64,000 bases of DNA from Sciurus carolinensis (lineage: Eukaryota; Chordata; Mammalia; Rodentia; Sciuridae). Positions 34,189 through 46,907 of the stretch are shown here, one piece after another (position 1 is the stretch's first letter; every line of letters starts with the position of its first letter). The notes beneath the pieces are model-generated. The model was not told the origin of the DNA. It made no database searches and was given only the letters and a program-made list of their open reading frames with translations. The stretch is from positions 26,900,777-26,964,776 of the forward strand of contig NC_062227.1 of the NCBI RefSeq assembly GCF_902686445.1, written 5' to 3'. The position numbers and the translations under genes are program-made.

Positions 34189-36595
34189 CCATTCATCCCA
34201 GGGATGCAAGGTTGGTTCAACATCAGGAAATCAATAAATGTCATTCACCATATCAACAGACTTAAAGTCAAGAATCACATGATTATTTCAATAGATGCAG
34301 AAAAAGCATTTGATAAAATACAGCACCGCTTCATGCTCAAAACACTAGAAAAAATAGGGATAGTGGGAACATTCCTTAACATTGTAAAGGCCATCTATGC
34401 TAAGCCCATGGCTAATATCATTCTAAATGGTGAAAAACTGAAAGCATTCCCCCTAAAATCTGGAACAAGGCAGGGATGCCCTCTTTCACCACTCCTATTC
34501 AATATCGTCCTTGAAACTCTAGCCAGAGCAATTAGACAGACCAAAGAAATTAAAGGGATACGCATAGGAAAAGAAGAACTCAGACTATCCCTATTTGCTG
34601 ATGATATGATTATATACTTAGAGGAACCAGGAAATTCCACCAGAAAACTTTTAGAACTCATAAGTGAATTCAGTAAAGTAGTGGGATATAAGATCAATGC
34701 TCATAAATCAAATGCATTTTTATACATAAGTGATGAATCCTCAGAGAGAGAAGTTAGGAAAACTACCCATTCATAATAGCATCGAAAAAAAGAAAATACT
34801 TGGGAATCAATCTAACCACAGAGGTGAAAGACCTCTACAATGAGAACTACAGAACACTAAAGAAAGAAATAAATAACACCTTAGAAGATGGAAAGATCTC
34901 CCATGTTCTTGGATAGGCAGAATTAATATTGTCAAAATGGCCATACTTCCAAAAGTGCTATACAGATTCAATGCAATTCCAATTAAAATCCCAATGACGT
35001 ACCTTACAGAAATAGAACAAGCAATCATGAAATTCATCTGGAAGAATAAGAAAACCAGAATAGCTAAAGCAATCCTTCGCAGAAAAAATGAAGCTGGGGG
35101 TATCGCAATACCAGAACCTCAACTATACTACAAAGCAATAGTAACAAAAAACGGCATGGTATTGGCACCAAAATAGACAGGCATGGTATTGGCACCAAAA
35201 TAGACAGGTAGATCAATGGTACAGAACAGAGGACACGGACACAAACCCAAATAAATATAATTTCTCATACTAGACAAAGGGGCCAAAAATATGCAATGGA
35301 GAAAAGATAGCCTCTTCAACAAATGGTGCTGGGAAAACTGGAAATCCATATGCAACAGAAATGAAACTAAACCCATATCTCTCACCATGCACGAAACTAA
35401 ACTCAAAATGGATTAAGGACCTCAGAATCAGACCAGAGACCCTGCATCTTATAGAAGAAAAAAGTACGTCCAGATCTTCAACATGTCGGCTTAGGACCAG
35501 ACTTCCTCAACAGGACTCCAATAGCACAAGAAATAAAAGCAAGAATCAACAACTGGGATAGATTCAAACTAAATAGCTTTCTCTCAGCAAAGGAAACTAT
35601 CAGCAATGCGAAAAAAGAGCCTACAGAGTGGGAGAAAATCTTTGCCAATCATACTTCAGATAGAGCACCAATCTCCAGAATCTATAAAGAACTCAAAAAA
35701 CTCAACACCAAGATTACAAATAACCCAATCAACAAATGGTCTAAGGAAATGAACAGACACTTCACAGAAGAAGACCTACAAGCAATCAACAAACATATGG
35801 AAAAATGTTCAACATCTCTAGTAATAAGAGAAATGCAAATCAAAACTACCCTAAGATTCCATCTCACCCCAATTAGAATGGCGATTATCAAGAATATAAG
35901 CAACACAGGTGTTGGCGAGGATGTGGGGAAAAAGGTACACTCATACATTGCTGGTGGGGCTGCAATTAGTGCAGCCACTCTGGAAAGCAGTATGGAGATT
36001 CCTTAGAAAACTTGGAATGAAACCACCATTTGACCCGCTATCCCACTCCTTGGCCTATACCAAAGGACTTACAATCAGCATACTACAGAGATACAGCCAC
36101 ATCAATGTCATTGCTGCTCAATTCACCATAGCCAAATTGTGGAACCAACCTAGATGCCCTTCAGTTGATGAATAGATAAAGAAACTGTGGTATATATATA
36201 CAATGGAATATTACTCAGCCATAAGAATGATAAAATTATGGCATTTGCAGGCAAATGGATGAAATGGAGAATATCATGCTAAGTGAGATAAGCCAATCTC
36301 AAAAAACCAAAGAAAGAATGATCTCGCTGATAAGTGGAATGATGACACATAATGGGGCGTGGGAGGGGTTAGTTTAGGGTTAGAGTTAGGGTTAGGGAGG
36401 GGGGCAAGAATGGGGGAAGGAAGGACTGTATAGAGGGAAAATAGGGGTGGGAGGGGTGGGGGGAAGGGAAAAAATAACAGAATGAATCAACCAACATCAC
36501 CCTATGTAAATTTATGATTACACAAATGGTATGCCTTTACTCCATGTACAAACAGAGAAACAACATGTATCCCATTTGTTTACAAGTAAAAAAAA
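34189..36595 (+). mobile_element. 5'-truncated young LINE-1, RT domain to poly(A)
   Basis: It starts inside the RT domain ('cagggatgcaaggttggttcaac') and runs to the poly(A) after 'cccatttgtttacaagt'. An atgatc at 34183-34188 and after the tail at 36597-36602 may be the target duplication. It is the least damaged L1 here. The frame 34183-34776 gives the RT core including [26 protein letters not shown] and FADD (34598-34609). It is then disrupted by indels at about 34770 and 34880, a 27-bp tandem duplication (35154-35180 / 35181-35207) and further one-base losses near 36040-36110. It is truncated and non-autonomous. Confidence 0.93.
36366..36398 (+). repeat. Telomere-like TTAGGG repeats in the L1 3' UTR (second copy)
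   Basis: The block reads ggggttagtttagggttag then agttagggttaggg, followed by 'aggggggcaagaatggggg'. It occupies the same place as the block at 7428-7472 but with different unit numbers. Confidence 0.9.
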
Positions 36596-36602
36596 ATGAT
36601 CT

Positions 36603-39600
36603 CAAAGGCTGATGAAAAAATATACCACATTTTGTATATTCTCAGAGAACCTGAAAAACAGTGAGGACTTTACTGTTGAGCCGCAGCTTGTATTTAATAA
36701 AAGGAATAATGAAAACGACATGCTTGTGTGAATACATGTGGGAATCACTTGGGAAGAGAGTCCTCATTATCAAACAGTGATCTACAGAATATAAATACCA
36801 AACAAGGTAATGAAAATTCAAGTACCAAAAAAATGCCTTATTTTAGAGAAGGTCTATCTGATAAGTTAATTCTGGAATAATTCTATGTGGACCAGGGTAC
36901 AACTGGTTCTTTATGATGTCACTATCCAGAAAGTTTACTCACTGAACTCACTGAAAAAAAAACATGACTTTTGTAAGGTCTGACTCATTTCCAAATGTCT
37001 GTTCCAGGACAAAGTCAATGATATTTGAGCCATCACAAAAGGATAGATCTCAATTCAAGATCAAGAATCAAATGACATTACTGTGACGTATTTTTAAGTA
37101 ATGGGAAAAAGACCTCTTGTCCTGGAGAAATATAAGTCTTGATTATACCTTCCTTTGCTTTGCACATAGAACATTTGATCTTTTCATAAGCATTTATTGA
37201 TCACTCTTTTAGTCGCTGAAAATACAAGAGGTACCCATCCTCTTTTCTGGGCTAACTGTTGGCTGCTCCTCTGACTGACTCTTGTATAACACAGACTGCA
37301 CTTCCTGCATGTTCTGCTTGTCTTACTCTGGACAAGTATACGTATTCCAGTTTCTTATCAACCTATCTGAATGTAACTAGCAGGACATTGACTGAGGTAA
37401 ATACAGTATAAGTTTCAGTTCCCCAAATCAGAGAATTCAATGTCTCCTAAGATGAAGCTAAATTTTAACCTAGGCATGTCTATTGGGAACTTACATTGAC
37501 CTATATTATGCTTGCACTTTTGTTTTTAAGTAAACAGTTGGTAAGTCTCCCCACCATGTCATCAAATGATATTTTAAAATGGACGAGGAAAAAAAATCTG
37601 ATTCCACCCACGTATTCCTAATAAGCTTCATGTTGTTTTAGTTCACAGCCTGAGCATGCTTGGATCTTTATGGTTAGTTATTTGGTCCTCCACTCTGATG
37701 ATTTTTCTGTGGCTACTGTGGCATTGGCAGACTTAATCAACTTGGCTTTTTTATTCAATCCAGTGGCCAAACTGTAAAAAGCACATGGGAGAACCCTGTC
37801 CTATGCCATTACTGACTTTCCAATTGTCATCTTCAGTGACTGACATATTGCATTAATCAACATTCTTGGCATAAAATTGTTCAAATAAACATGATTTCAA
37901 CTAATTGGGCTGTAACACCAAACCAAACTTTTCACTCTCACCCAAAGGATATAAGTGACTTGCTTATATACACTGTGGTCCATTAGATACCTTCTGTGTA
38001 TTTGTAAGCTTTTCCTGGTCTAGTAAATAGTCCTATCTTATTACAAATTAGCCCATGAGAACACAGGTCCTCAGCATCTATATTTATTCACATTGATGGC
38101 CAGTTTCTTTGTTTAAGGACTTTGCTGAATCATCTTGTTCATAGTCCTTTGCTGAGGATTGAAATAAAATTTGATAAAATTTAATATCACTTTTTTTTTT
38201 AATCTTCTTTTGAAAAATGTTATGCTATCCATGGTACATATAAAGTCACCCAACACTTTGCTCCATATCAACCTTATCTGCAAGCTCATTCAATATATTT
38301 TATTTTCGTGCTTGTAAAGTACCTGAGGCTGTCTTATGATTTCTCACCTCCATTGAATTCTAGCTCTCTCTTTCTAATGCTTTAAAAGTTATTTTTCCTA
38401 TATTGCAGAACTTTCTCCTTGATTTAAATAAAGTAAGAATAAAAAAAGATGCTGAAAATACATTGGATACTCTGGTAGCAATACACCATCTGCCCAAATG
38501 ATTGTACCCAGCCGTCATTGGTCTTGTTCCAATTTGTTTTATAAAGACTTATGTTTTTCCTTGTACTATAATCATAAGAATAGAAGCTGAACAATGTTTT
38601 CATGGACATTTGGTTCTATGTTTCTCTTTCCAATATATGAAATTGTGATTTTAAAAATGTGAGTTCAATAGAAAGCTCCATTTGGAACTCAATTTGTTTC
38701 CTTAGAAGCCTGCTTATTTTCTGTCAATTCAGAGAAATTTGTGATTGTACTAATTTAGAATGTCATATCCCTGTTGAATATTTTCCCATTTAAGAGTTTC
38801 TCACCATTGTGTCGTGTCTATTTTCTCTGTGAATTTTGAAGTAAGGGGATTCTCTTTGATTATACCCAGTATCTTTCTTACCATCATAATATCTTCTCTA
38901 TGTCATTTTGACTTAGCGTATTTCAATTTTTGTTACTTTTCTTATTTTTATCAAAATAACACATGCATATAGTGAAAATTAATAGTACTAAATAATTTAT
39001 ATTTGTTTCATCCCATGCCATCTCCAATCCTGCTACTGATAAACCAGAGTTTGGAGTTCTAAATAATATATGGCTATTTCTTGACTTACCATTCTATTTT
39101 TGATTCTCTTATGAAAAACAATGAACTAATTGAAGTGCCCTCATTAGGCTGCGTCATAATGTTTTTAATTTCTTTAGGTATGTTGTGGTTTTTAGTTCAG
39201 TCCTTGCTTGGTTTTGTGCAATTATCTATATACCATCAACTATACTTATTCTTGCAATTGAAAATATTGCCACTTCAGCTTTTTATTCACATCTTCTTTA
39301 CTGTCACCTTCTGAATTCTGTCAAGAATAGCTTTATCTCTACAATCACAACACCAATAACATTTTATGTTCTATTTGCAGCCATAATTTAATATTGTTTA
39401 AATTGATTCTTGAAGCTGAGTAACAGCATTGCCATTATTACAGCTGTGTAACAACTGTCTAATGAAGAGCAATATACCAGTCTAAGAGGCCACTTTAATC
39501 TCTACATCCCCAGTGCCACATAACAGGATCACCTAAGAACAATGCTGCTTTGTCCAAACAGATGTCCTTTTTGTATACTTGTTCAATATAACCTGAAATC

Positions 39601-39782
39601 ATGCAATATTTTACTTTGTTTCATAAATTAATCATTTTTTTAGTATAGCTCTTTATTTTTCCTAGAATTTCTCATTTTCCACACATTTTCCTAAATGAGC
39701 GAATAAATTTTGCATTCCTCAGAATAACATGAAGAATTCCTAATTCTTGGTAAGCACAAACCGTGTAAGCATAGGGAGACAC
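36603..39782. other. Unassigned intergenic sequence, about 3.2 kb
   Basis: Moderately AT-rich with no SINE, no confident LINE motif and no frame with a recognisable domain. This is one of the longest repeat-poor stretches left of the CpG island. Two overlapping plus frames (39081-39391) encode only hydrophobic residues from T-rich DNA. Confidence 0.45.
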
Positions 39783-40100
39783 AGGGTGGCCTAGCAACTT
39801 AGTGGGACCCTGTCTCAAAATAGAATATCAAAACTTGGCACAGTAATGCATAGCTGTAATCCCAGTGTTGTGGGAGGTTGAGGCAGGAGGATTGCAAAGT
39901 TCAAAGTCAGCCTCAACCATTTAGCAAAGCCTTAGTGAGACTTTGTCTCAAATAAAATTAAATAAATAAAAAGGGCTACTGATGTAGCTCAGTAGTAGAG
40001 CACCGTTGGGCTCAATCCCTGGCGTCAAAAATAAATAAATACTTTTTAAAAATTTAATAAAAAATCAGAAAGCCTGGGGGTGTAGCTTAGTGACAGTTCT
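39783..40100 (+). mobile_element. Cluster of B1/ID SINEs: B1 fragment, full B1-dID, ID fragment
   Basis: A truncated B1 end lies at 39783-39822 ('ggtggcctagcaacttagtgggaccctgtctcaaaat'). A complete B1-dID runs from about 39834 to 40050: B1 half 'cacagtaatgcatagctgtaatcccag', ID half 'ggctactgatgtagctcagtagtagagcac', then an A-rich tail. A 5' ID fragment follows at 40073-40098 ('ctgggggtgtagcttagtgacag'). Confidence 0.88.
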
Positions 40101-40159
40101 ATATTTACTTCATCTGTTAGTGGGAATCTATTCCATTCTCTTTTAAGAAATTCTTCTTA

Positions 40160-40246
40160 GAGGACTGGGGATATAGCTCAGAGTACTTGCCTCACAAACT
40201 CAAGACCCTGGGTTCAACCCCAGCACCACGGGGAGGGGGGGGGGTG
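40160..40246 (+). mobile_element. ID SINE with well-kept pol III boxes
   Basis: 'actggggatatagctcagagtacttgcct' (box A) and 'ctgggttcaaccccagcacca' (box B, GGTTCAACC) are close to the tRNA-Ala ancestor. It ends in a G-run (40232-40246) and not in poly(A). Confidence 0.88.
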
Positions 40247-40879
40247 CAGAATTCTTCTTAGAGTCCTTGACTTTTTAGGATCTGATTTGAACCAGCTTTA
40301 TATTCACAGGCCATTGGCTATTCATTTTTGCTAAATTGCTAACTCAGATTTTAGTCAACTTCCTCCCCTCTCTGCAACCCCTGACAACCTAGGTGTTTGC
40401 CTCATTCCTGTAGATTTTCGTGTAAATAGAGTCATTAGAGGGTTTTGAGTCTTAACTTCTTTCATCTAGTGGTTGCACTATTTCTCTTTCCACTTTTTAC
40501 CTTTGTTTTCCTGGAGTACAACCTCAAGAAATTTACTCAGAGATGATACCTCAGAAAAGAACTTCTTTATTGCTTTATTTTGCAAAGCACAATTGAATAC
40601 CAGTTTGATCAGAGTTAGAACTATGGGTTAGCTGTTTATAAATCTGCTGTCAATGGAATTTGCTTTGTTTAGGACATTTATTTATCAGGATATTTATTTA
40701 TTCTTAGTGTTATGAGGTTTCATAGGGACTTATGTATGTGTGAGATTTAGGACCCATCTTTTAGGCATTCTATGGTATCCTTTATGTTTTGTCTGCATTT
40801 TTTTAATCAAACAAAATAATTTATGGCATTTCTTATCTTCCTCTTCATTGTTCTAGTTTATACCTTTTTACTTATATAA
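40247..40879. other. Unassigned, possibly old L1 3' UTR in part
   Basis: The part at 40370-40470 ('ctgcaacccctgacaacctaggtgt...agagtcattagag') resembles 41010-41090 ('cgcagcccataacaacctctgatgt...tagaatccccagg'). Two related copies of an old repeat, probably L1 3' UTR in reverse, may be present. Confidence 0.4.
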
Positions 40880-41953
40880 TAAAATCCTCTTTGATGTACA
40901 ACTCTACGAGTTTTGACAAATGTGTAAAGACAAATAGATATGAAAATATTTATTCCATCATCCCCAAATATTCTCTGCACAGCCTCTTTGTAGGCAACTT
41001 TTTCACCTATTCGCAGCCCATAACAACCTCTGATGTATTCCTCATTCTTGTAGGATAGAATCCCCAGGGAGAGTCTTGAGTCTAACTTCTTCCTCTCAAC
41101 AGGATGCCTTTGGGATCTGCTGGGTTGTGTGTATCGCCAGTTATTTTCTCAGTGATTCATCTTCCACTGGATGGATGGATGACAGTTTGTTCATTATTTC
41201 ACCAGGACTTTGGGTGATTTCTAGTGTGGGATAATTGTGAATAAACCATCTGTAAACATTCACCTGTAAGTGGTATAAACATAGGTTTGCATGTCATTTA
41301 GATAAATCCTTAAAGAGGAGGTTTGCTCTGTATATGGTAAGCTTATGTTTGAATATATACAAATATATGAAAAAACTATACTCTGTCTAAAGGCTGCAAG
41401 ATTTTGTGTTCCTAACAGTCACACATGAATGTTTCAGTTATCCCACTTCCTTTCCAGCATTTATATTGTGCACTGTTTTTAATCTTAAGTATTGTGTTGG
41501 TATCACATTATGATTTTAAGTTTCATTTCTCTAAAAATACTGAACTTTTATTCATGGGCTAAATTACCAGCTGTATATCTTTCATGAAGTGTCTTTTCAT
41601 GTATTTCACATGGTTTGTAAATGGTATTTTCTTATTATTGAGTTAGAATGTGCTATATTTCAGATACAGTTCTTTTGCATAATTTGCACTATGCAAAAAA
41701 TATCTACAAACCTGTGCCTTGTTTTCATTTGCTTAATAATGTCTTTCATTGAGTGTTTTTTATTTTGATGAAATACAATTTATTTCTTTAGGAATTGTGC
41801 TTTTAGTGTTATAACTAAGATTTCTTCACCTAATTCAAGCTCTTCATGGTTTTCTCCTATGTGTTCTTCCAGAAGTTTTTATAGTTTTAGGTTTTACATT
41901 TAGTTCTATGATCCATTTGGAGATTGGAGGTCACAGTTGTAATGCTAGGGAAC

Positions 41954-42000
<47 letters not shown>

Positions 42001-42060
42001 ATTCAAATATATAGATGAAGCCTTTCCACAGGACTTTTGGAGGGCCAATGCTTCATTGTA
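40880..42060 (-). mobile_element. Old L1 3' region, minus strand, containing a TG microsatellite
   Basis: The order is the reverse of a late old L1: 'gtttgttcattatttcaccaggac', 'ggataattgtgaataaaccatctgtaaacattc', 'ttgcatgtcatttagataaatcc', 'tatggtaagcttatgtttgaa', 'tcttccagaagtttttatagttttaggttttacatttag...gatccatttgg'. The TG tract at 41956-41997 lies inside it. Confidence 0.75.
41956..41997. repeat. (TG)n microsatellite, about 20 units
   Basis: Uninterrupted TG dinucleotides. Opposite-strand frames encoding His-Thr or Cys-Val runs come from it. Confidence 0.95.
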
Positions 42061-44381
42061 TTTTTGCGCCAAGACTTGCCATTTTAGAAGGGCAATGCCA
42101 TTCTTAGTCTAAGACATGTGTCCTTTTTTTTTTTCTTCAGCAGTGTTTTAAAATTCATGATGAAATACCCTAGCTTGAGACTGTCATTCAATGCACTAGG
42201 TACTTGATGACATCAATGGATAAAACTTGTCAGAAAACAATGTTGGCAGATGACATGGATTCAAGGAAGCTCTGGACCAGCATGTGCAATGAATAAATAG
42301 GAACAGAGAAGGAAGAAGAAGCAAAAGGGATGAATGTAAGATGAATGAAAAGCCTGGCAGTTGAAATAACTGCATTAGATGATCAACTACCCAGAAGAAA
42401 CTTGCTGGCTTCCTCTTTATCAAAATGCAGTCTGTAAAAAATAAAATAAAGAAAGAAAGAAAGAAAGAATTTTCTTAAGAAAAGAAATTGAGCTATGTTC
42501 TATGAGAAAACTAGAGCAACTTATGTCCATGTTACTGACCCAGGGCACATCACGCTCCATTCTGGCACTTGGTAGACAGAAGTATAGTGGAAAATACTGT
42601 GTAGAACCCAAGGTAATGGTTATTCCAGACTTTCCTAAGTTGTAGTCAATACCGGCTTTAGTTGTGGTGAATAAAGAAAGAATCATGGGCTAGGTAAGTG
42701 TGATAGGATACAGGGCAGCAGTAGGAACCAATTGCACTTGGTGTCCACCAATATAAAGTGAGACAGGACAGCATGATTGTGGTTCAACTCTTGGCTCATT
42801 TATCTGCCCACTTTGGAGCAGGTAGGTGGGAGGTGGGATTTTTGCTAACTGGTATTCCACATATTAACTTGTAAAATCCTACAATTTTCCATTAGAATCA
42901 TCTGCTTAATTTTCATCACACAATTTTAATTCCAGTTGTTACCCAGGCTTTATTTTGGGATTTCTCCGAAGTTAGTGTTTTTTTTTTTTTTCCAGGGCAA
43001 GGATTAAGACTCCCTTGCAAATGAATATCCATCTTATCTGTCCAAGTCTCCTGTGTCCTTATCCCTTACTTCATAATCTTTTATAAGTCATGTAGTCCCC
43101 TATTAGGAGAAGGGAAAATAATAATAACTGACCAGGAGAAAGGAAAGTAATAGTAACTGACCCAGAGGCAAAGATATCCCCAAACCCTTGTCTACAGCAG
43201 TCTTTGAAATATACCAGCAGTAATGCAGGAGAACAAGGTGCTGGAAGGAGCCAAATCAGCTGTCAACTTGGTACTCAGAATAACACATTGACATTGGGGA
43301 GGAGGGACAGGGAAGCTTGGTGCAATACAGACAAGTGGCATTAAATACCTCACTTTGTGCCTGAGTGCCTCTTGAGGAGGAAAAGCAGAAATGGAGCAGA
43401 TACCAGATGACTTTCTGGGATATATGGCTTCCTTTGCACACTAGAAGATCACTTGATCTGCAGGACATATGCCCCCTAGCTCTTGACCCTTGATTCTCCA
43501 TATCAACTTCTCTAAGAAGTCCAAGTCTGCAGAGACTTGGACTGGGCTGCAGAATATCTGTTGTCAGTCTGTTGGGAGATAAGTACAAAAGTAAGAGTAA
43601 GAATTTTAAAATGCATAAGGAATTTGACAATGCTGCAGTATTCAAGCACATGAATTTTGTATTTTATGTGTTTATTGATCCTTGACAGTAAATAATACAT
43701 TAGGATTTTTTAAAAACTAAAACATCTATCAGAAATTCTGCTCACTAGACCATTATAAAAGTGTAGTACATTTCCCAAGCTATTTTAAAATTTAAAATGA
43801 TGTCCCCTTTATATTTTCTCAAAGGGCATCTTTATGTTTATACCACACTTAGAAAAAGGTTTTAAAAGACACAAATACTCTATCAAAATGATTTCACTTC
43901 ATTGTTACAATGCCCAAACCCACTCAGTTTTTCCTTAAGTTACCACAACTCGAGTATAATGTTCCGTGAGAAATGGGTTTCCTATATTTGATAGCCTGCT
44001 TTAGTCTTATCAAGATCATCTCAGGAGTAATATGATCTTCAGAAGTCCCTTCTTCTCTTTTCTTTCTTGTTGTTGCTATTGTTCTCCTCTTTTAAGTTTT
44101 CATTTTCTATTCCCTTGTTATTTATCTTGTTATTGATTAAAAGAGGAAGAAAGTTGGCCATTTTGCAGAACTTCATTTGAAAGGAAATGGACCCTAATTA
44201 GCATTGCTTTCCAAACTTCTGATTTCTCTCTTCTTTTGGCAGTGCATCAATGCTGTGATTTTGTTGTTGCTCTTGTGCAGATTGTTGTTTTTAGTGTCCC
44301 TCGTCCTTGACTAAAACACCTCAGAGGCTTTTTGTTGCTAGTTCCATCAAAGCTAAATGCATGTTGCTCAGGAAAGCTGGC
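42061..44381. other. Unassigned intergenic sequence
   Basis: Contains a (GAAA)n tract at 42446-42468, a T-run at 42979-42991 and an imperfect tandem pair of about 30 bp at 43107-43163 (ggagaagggaaaataataat / ggagaaaggaaagtaatagt). The 131-residue minus frame at 43256-43651 has no recognisable domain or exon signals and is probably chance. Confidence 0.45.
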
Positions 44382-44394
44382 TGTGTGTGTGTGT

Positions 44395-44438
<44 letters not shown>
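44382..44438. repeat. (TG)n microsatellite, interrupted once
   Basis: A TG run with a single GA interruption at about 44399-44400. It generates spurious Cys-Val and His-Thr frames on the two strands. Confidence 0.95.
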
Positions 44439-44441
<3 letters not shown>

Positions 44442-44964
44442 GTAAGCTGCAGACACTCGTGTATGCATGTGACAGAAACTTTCAACCTCAACAACTTGAC
44501 CCCATTGTTCCCCAAGAGAGACCAAGAGAGCTGAGCACTGTGTTGGTGAGCAGAGCCAAAGGTGTTATATTGTGAAACAAAACTTCAAGAGCTAAGCTTT
44601 TGAAACATAAAATATTCACACTTCTATGTGAAATCTTTCTCTGATGCCTGTACAGTCCTGGAATGTCTAATAGGAGAATTGTGCTGAAGTCTGAATTCTC
44701 AGAGATTCTTTTAGTGACCAACTCATTATTCTTAACTTGGATATTATCAACTAGAAAGAAGAAAAAGAAATTGACTGGAATGTCAAGAGGCTTCATTTTA
44801 ATTTAATACCTTCAACTAATTTCAAAGAGCATAATCTCTGCTACTGGTTTCAGGCTTCATTGGAACAGGTGTCTGAGACGCCAACACTAAATAGTCAGGA
44901 GGCCAAGGAAGGGGCATGGAGGAATGGTATCCTTTTAAAGTGTAGTGCACTTTTCTTCATTACT
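44439..44964. other. Unassigned sequence
   Basis: No gene or repeat that I can support. Confidence 0.4.
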
Positions 44965-45250
44965 TTTTTAGCATTAATTTTTTAAACTTTTTCATTTAAA
45001 TTTATTTTTAACTGATACATAAAAATTATATGTACCTATGGGACACCACATGAAGTTTCCATACCTGTATACATTGTGTAATATTTAAATCAGGATAAGC
45101 CTATCTACCCCATCAAACACTTATTAGGGTGAAAATATTCAAAATCCTTTCTTCTTCAGTTACAAAAAAGTGGATGAAATCCTGTCATTTGCAACAACAT
45201 GGATGAAACTGAAGATCATTGTGTTCAGTGAAATAAGCCAGGAATCTTTT
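44965..45250. mobile_element. Two old L1 3' fragments in opposite orientation
   Basis: 44965-45125 is the reverse of an L1 3' UTR ('gatacataaaaattatatgtacctatgggacaccac', 'acctgtatacattgtgtaat'). 45165-45250 is a plus-strand end of ORF2 ('catttgcaacaacatggatgaaac', 'tcagtgaaataagccagg'). Confidence 0.65.
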
Positions 45251-45640
45251 CCACAGGGGAAAATTCCTCCATTTATCACAGGACCAATTAAATGAAAATC
45301 ATCAAATTTCCAGTAAACTAGCAACATTTACTTAGAGCCTACCTCACATAGATCCTCATACTAGCATTACAAAGGAGGCATCTGTATTAAATTTAATTAC
45401 TCATTCTTGCCAAAGCAACTCTTTTATAGGCTTATCATATCTATAATTATGTCTTATATCATAGTTAGCTGTTTTGATTTCTCGTTCTCCCTCTAGATTG
45501 CAAATTTCATGAGGTTAAAGATGAAGTCTTACATGCCTATGTGTCCCATCCTGCCCAGTTCAGTGTTATCACAGCTTAGGTTTCTATGTAATAGATGCTC
45601 AAAGAATGCTACCTAAAATGAAATATTGAAGGGATATTAG
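45251..45640 (+). repeat. Probable L2 3' end at about 45490-45620
   Basis: 'gattgcaaatttcatgaggttaaagatgaagtctta...gtaatagatgctcaaagaat' follows the conserved end of mammalian L2 (gene-description type 'strong decline', no coding). The part 45251-45490 is unassigned. Confidence 0.5.
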
Positions 45641-45699
45641 ATTGGTCCTCCATACTGGGTTCAGGTGGCAGATATGACCATAGTTGAAGAGACAGGTTC

Positions 45700-45835
45700 A
45701 ATTATTATTAATTTACTCAGTTTGCCATTCCAGAGATATTTATTTTGCCCCTACTATGTCAGCACTCTGTAAGATGCTAAAGGACATAGCTACAAAAAAG
45801 GGTGTAGATGGTGCAGTCGTTGCCCTTATGAGTCT
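45700..45835 (+). repeat. Old repeat fragment, same type as 52985
   Basis: 'ccagagatatttattttgcccctactatgtcagcactctgtaagatgctaaaggacatagc' has the form of the widespread ancient repeat ending '...atttattgagcacctactatgtgcc'. The remaining part to 46202 is unassigned. Confidence 0.5.
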
Positions 45836-46202
45836 GCACTTGAGGTTGAGTCTAAGACTCTATTGCCTTACTTCTTTGCTACACCTGATGAGACTAGGTT
45901 ATGGAGCTCAGTTCTGTCCCATCCCACCATCATCATTTCCTAATATTATACACCTGTACCCACTCCCATGATTCCTGTTTGGTTGCTGACAGAGGTGAGA
46001 GTAAGAGTATTTGATTACCAGAATTTAACTTAACATCTTTTACATTAAACTATTAATATATGCAATGAAAAAAGTCACTGAATTGTGTTAACAGTAGATG
46101 ACACTTTGCAAGAGAAGAGGTGGGTATACCTGGAGCCAATGCAATAGAAAAAAAACCCACAATTTTAAAAAAGCACCAGGAGATAAGACTGGAAAAAATG
46201 AA

Positions 46203-46384
46203 GAGCTGCACATAGTGGTGCATGCCTGTAATCCCAGTGACTTGGTAGGGCAGGAGGATCACAAGTTCGAGGTCAGTCTTGTCAATTTAGTGAGACTCTG
46301 TTTCAAAATGTAAAAAGGGCTGGGGATGTAGCTCATAGGTGGAGCACTCCAGCACCAGGGTGAAAAAAAAAAAAAAAAAAAAAC
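46203..46384 (+). mobile_element. B1-dID composite SINE with A22 tail
   Basis: The B1 half ('cacatagtggtgcatgcctgtaatcccag', 'ggcaggaggatcacaagttcgag') is followed by 'aaaaagggctggggatgtagctcataggtgg' and an A-run at 46362-46383. The ID half has lost about 20 bp before the tail. Confidence 0.9.
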
Positions 46385-46907
46385 AGCGGGGGGAGGGAGG
46401 GAGAACAAAGAGCAGACTATTAGTAAACTGTAGGATAAATGCAAATGCCAAAATATGTGTATATTTGGAGTCCCTAAAAAAAGATGAATTGGAGAAAGGA
46501 CTTAAAAAAATTAGAAGAAACTTCCAATTTTGAGTAAAATGATATGAACACAGATCTAAGCACTTCAAAGAATTCTAAGAACAATAAGCATGAAATAATC
46601 TCCATCAAGGCACATCATATTTACATTTCTTAAAACCAGTGTTAAAGAGAAAATTTGAAACAAAAACAAATACACACACATCTAGGAAAAAGCCACAATA
46701 AATAGGTAGGGAAAAAGAAAAGAATGACAGCAAACATCTTATATGAAACAATAAAAGTCAGAAATCAGTGGAATAGTGACTTTTCAATATCCAAAGAAAA
46801 TTCTAGAATTCATTAACCCACAAGATGGCTTCCAAAGTAGAGCTCTTTGCAGACATATGAAAGCCACCATTTTTTTCTTCACTAAAAGTATGTTAAAAGA
46901 AATTTCT

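Noticed and set aside
40160..40246. Possible tRNA-Ala gene
   Set aside because: The sequence has pol III boxes but not a folded tRNA with a proper acceptor stem; with its context and relatives (21610, 49797) it is an ID SINE.
41887..42112. His-Thr and Cys-Val repeat proteins
   Set aside because: They are translations of the (TG)n microsatellite, as are the similar frames at 44247-44575.
42446..42468. CRISPR-like or other regular array
   Set aside because: It is a plain (GAAA)n run; no spaced repeats of the CRISPR kind exist in this eukaryotic window.
43256..43651. 131-residue minus-strand frame as a gene
   Set aside because: No recognisable domain, no exon signals and ordinary AT/GC composition; probably chance or old repeat.
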